Origin: Paenibacillus sp.
GTDB taxonomy: Bacteria > Bacteroidota > Bacteroidia > Bacteroidales > Muribaculaceae
Assembly: GCA_023663345.1 (NCBI GenBank)
Contig: JAMPHR010000003.1
Coordinates: forward strand, 301,187 to 353,386
Length of the DNA: 52,200 bases
Direction of reading: 5' to 3'
Shown piece after piece: positions 51,513 to 52,200 of the stretch. Position numbers and translations under genes: made by a program. Each line of letters opens with the position of its first letter. The stretch's first letter is position 1. The notes under the pieces were generated by a model. It was not told where the DNA came from. It saw nothing but the letters and a program-made list of their open reading frames with translations, and did no database searches.

Positions 51513-51740
51513 TTATGGCACAAGACGGCCATTCTTCAGTTCCGACAGCAGTAAGTCATAGACGTATGCCGGACTTTCGATATACAATCCTGTGGAAAAG
51601 TCCTCCAATTTGGAAAATGTTTCTGAATTGTGGAAAGTCGAGATTGCTTCCGTCAATTCCATTCCTTCCCGTTCCACAAGATAGCGGACAACATCGGCTG
51701 ATATGCCCTCAAATAAAAAACGTGCGTTGCGGTCTTTCAT
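51513..51740 (-). CDS. Small DUF3791-like protein paired with DUF3990
   Basis: This 75-residue protein has the pattern VVRYLVEREGMELTEAISTF followed by NSETFSKLED and SPAYVYDLL. It is a relative of the protein at 43176-43406, and like it starts in a four-base ATGA overlap with the end of a DUF3990 gene. It is a candidate antitoxin or regulator of that protein. The function is inferred only from the conserved pairing. Confidence 0.7.
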   Translation of the reverse strand: MKDRNARFLFEGISADVVRYLVEREGMELTEAISTFHNSETFSKLEDFSTGLYIESPAYVYDLLLSELKNGRLVP

Positions 51741-52200
51741 AGTTTCTTCAGCATTTTGATCGCTGCCTCCGTATGGAAAAAGTATTGTGATGTTACTTGT
51801 GAGAATGTAAGTTCCTTTACAAGTTGTTCTTCTGATATGAAATTTTCCGTAAACATACGGAGCAGACGTGCAATTGTATCATCAGCAACCGGACCAATCA
51901 CAATGTCGTAATCATGGCATGGCTGCGAAACATTTATATCGCGGTTGGACATAACAAACCTCGCCCACTCCTCGTCAGGAGCATTGAAAGTCTTTATCTT
52001 CAACCCTATTGTGATAGCTTTTTCCAGATCAAACTCAAAGGCTGTCAATGTAGGTACACCCTTGAACATTTTTACTGTTCTTGCCGCCATCCTTTCAGCC
52101 TGATGCCGAATGTCGGTAAAATAGAAACCTTTTCCGAAATCCTTATAAGGACGACACTTTTCGAGGTCAATCCTGTCTATTGCCATGTTTGAGCCGTGGT
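51737..52200 (-). CDS. DUF3990 protein, partial (5' end beyond the window)
   Basis: This is the second DUF3990 homologue in the window. An ATG exists at 52186, but the frame continues upstream as HGSN directly before it, matching the family start YHGSN. The true start therefore lies outside the window and the gene is cut. DFGKGFYFT is present about 16 residues after that Met. The core YDIVIGPVADDTIARLLRMF aligns with the copy at 43403-43879. The two copies are clearly different in sequence, so this is not a recent duplication. Confidence 0.75.
   Translation of the reverse strand, partial: HGSNMAIDRIDLEKCRPYKDFGKGFYFTDIRHQAERMAARTVKMFKGVPTLTAFEFDLEKAITIGLKIKTFNAPDEEWARFVMSNRDINVSQPCHDYDIVIGPVADDTIARLLRMFTENFISEEQLVKELTFSQVTSQYFFHTEAAIKMLKKL

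Noticed and set aside
1-52200. tRNA, rRNA and known riboswitch genes
   Set aside because: I looked in the intergenic regions for cloverleaf-like GGTTCGA arms and conserved aptamer cores and found none that I could support.

Overview
The window is ordinary chromosome from a member of the Bacteroidales. The support is the gene families (Bacteroidetes-type porins, DUF4301, U32 peptidase, LrgAB, HU plus an mS38-like mini-protein, GH133/GT4/GH57 glycogen genes), the near absence of Shine-Dalgarno sites, and many -7 promoter elements of the Bacteroidetes form TAnnTTTG, several with a TTG about 19-20 nt upstream. The fairly GC-rich coding sequence suggests a Muribaculaceae-like lineage, but that is inference. 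I saw no rRNA, tRNA, CRISPR array or insertion sequence.

Layout. 1-5 kb: DUF4301, a two-domain GNAT, the ribosome-assembly GTPase EngB, and a solitary tyrosine recombinase behind a perfect 23-bp inverted repeat. 5-13 kb: secreted LRR protein, DnaB, IspE, GrpE-DnaJ, and a U32 protein (tRNA hydroxylation type). 13-19 kb: membrane-anchored solute-binding protein, large porin, ZnuA and ZnuC without a permease, and a DcaP-like porin. 19-21 kb: ECF sigma factor, a likely membrane anti-sigma partner and a small secreted protein. 21-26 kb: glycogen operon of debranching enzyme, GT4 synthase and GH57 enzyme. 26-36 kb: SprT-like protease, a 1106-residue Schlafen-AlbA_2 protein, MscS channel, DUF2442, EamA-LrgA-LrgB and MetX. 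36-39 kb: a GNAT toxin/antitoxin-like pair, two glycosyltransferases and a DUF6291-like protein.

39.2-41.4 kb is a strikingly AT-rich island bounded by 58-bp perfect direct repeats. It encodes a Cys-rich zinc-ribbon membrane protein, an 89-residue glycine-zipper peptide with a Sec signal, a SpoIIM/DUF95-family membrane protein and a second polytopic membrane protein. SpoIIM/DUF95 proteins are the hallmark partners of circular bacteriocin precursors, so this looks like a mobile bacteriocin-like cassette. It is my best candidate for an undescribed system.

41.6-52.2 kb: pyruvate kinase, a DUF3791-DUF3990-DUF3791 toxin/antitoxin-like operon, GuaA, KdsC, YhhQ, a YjjG-type phosphatase, HU, the mS38-like mini-protein, RNase G/E and a flavin reductase. 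At the right edge there is a second DUF3990-DUF3791 pair whose first gene runs out of the window.
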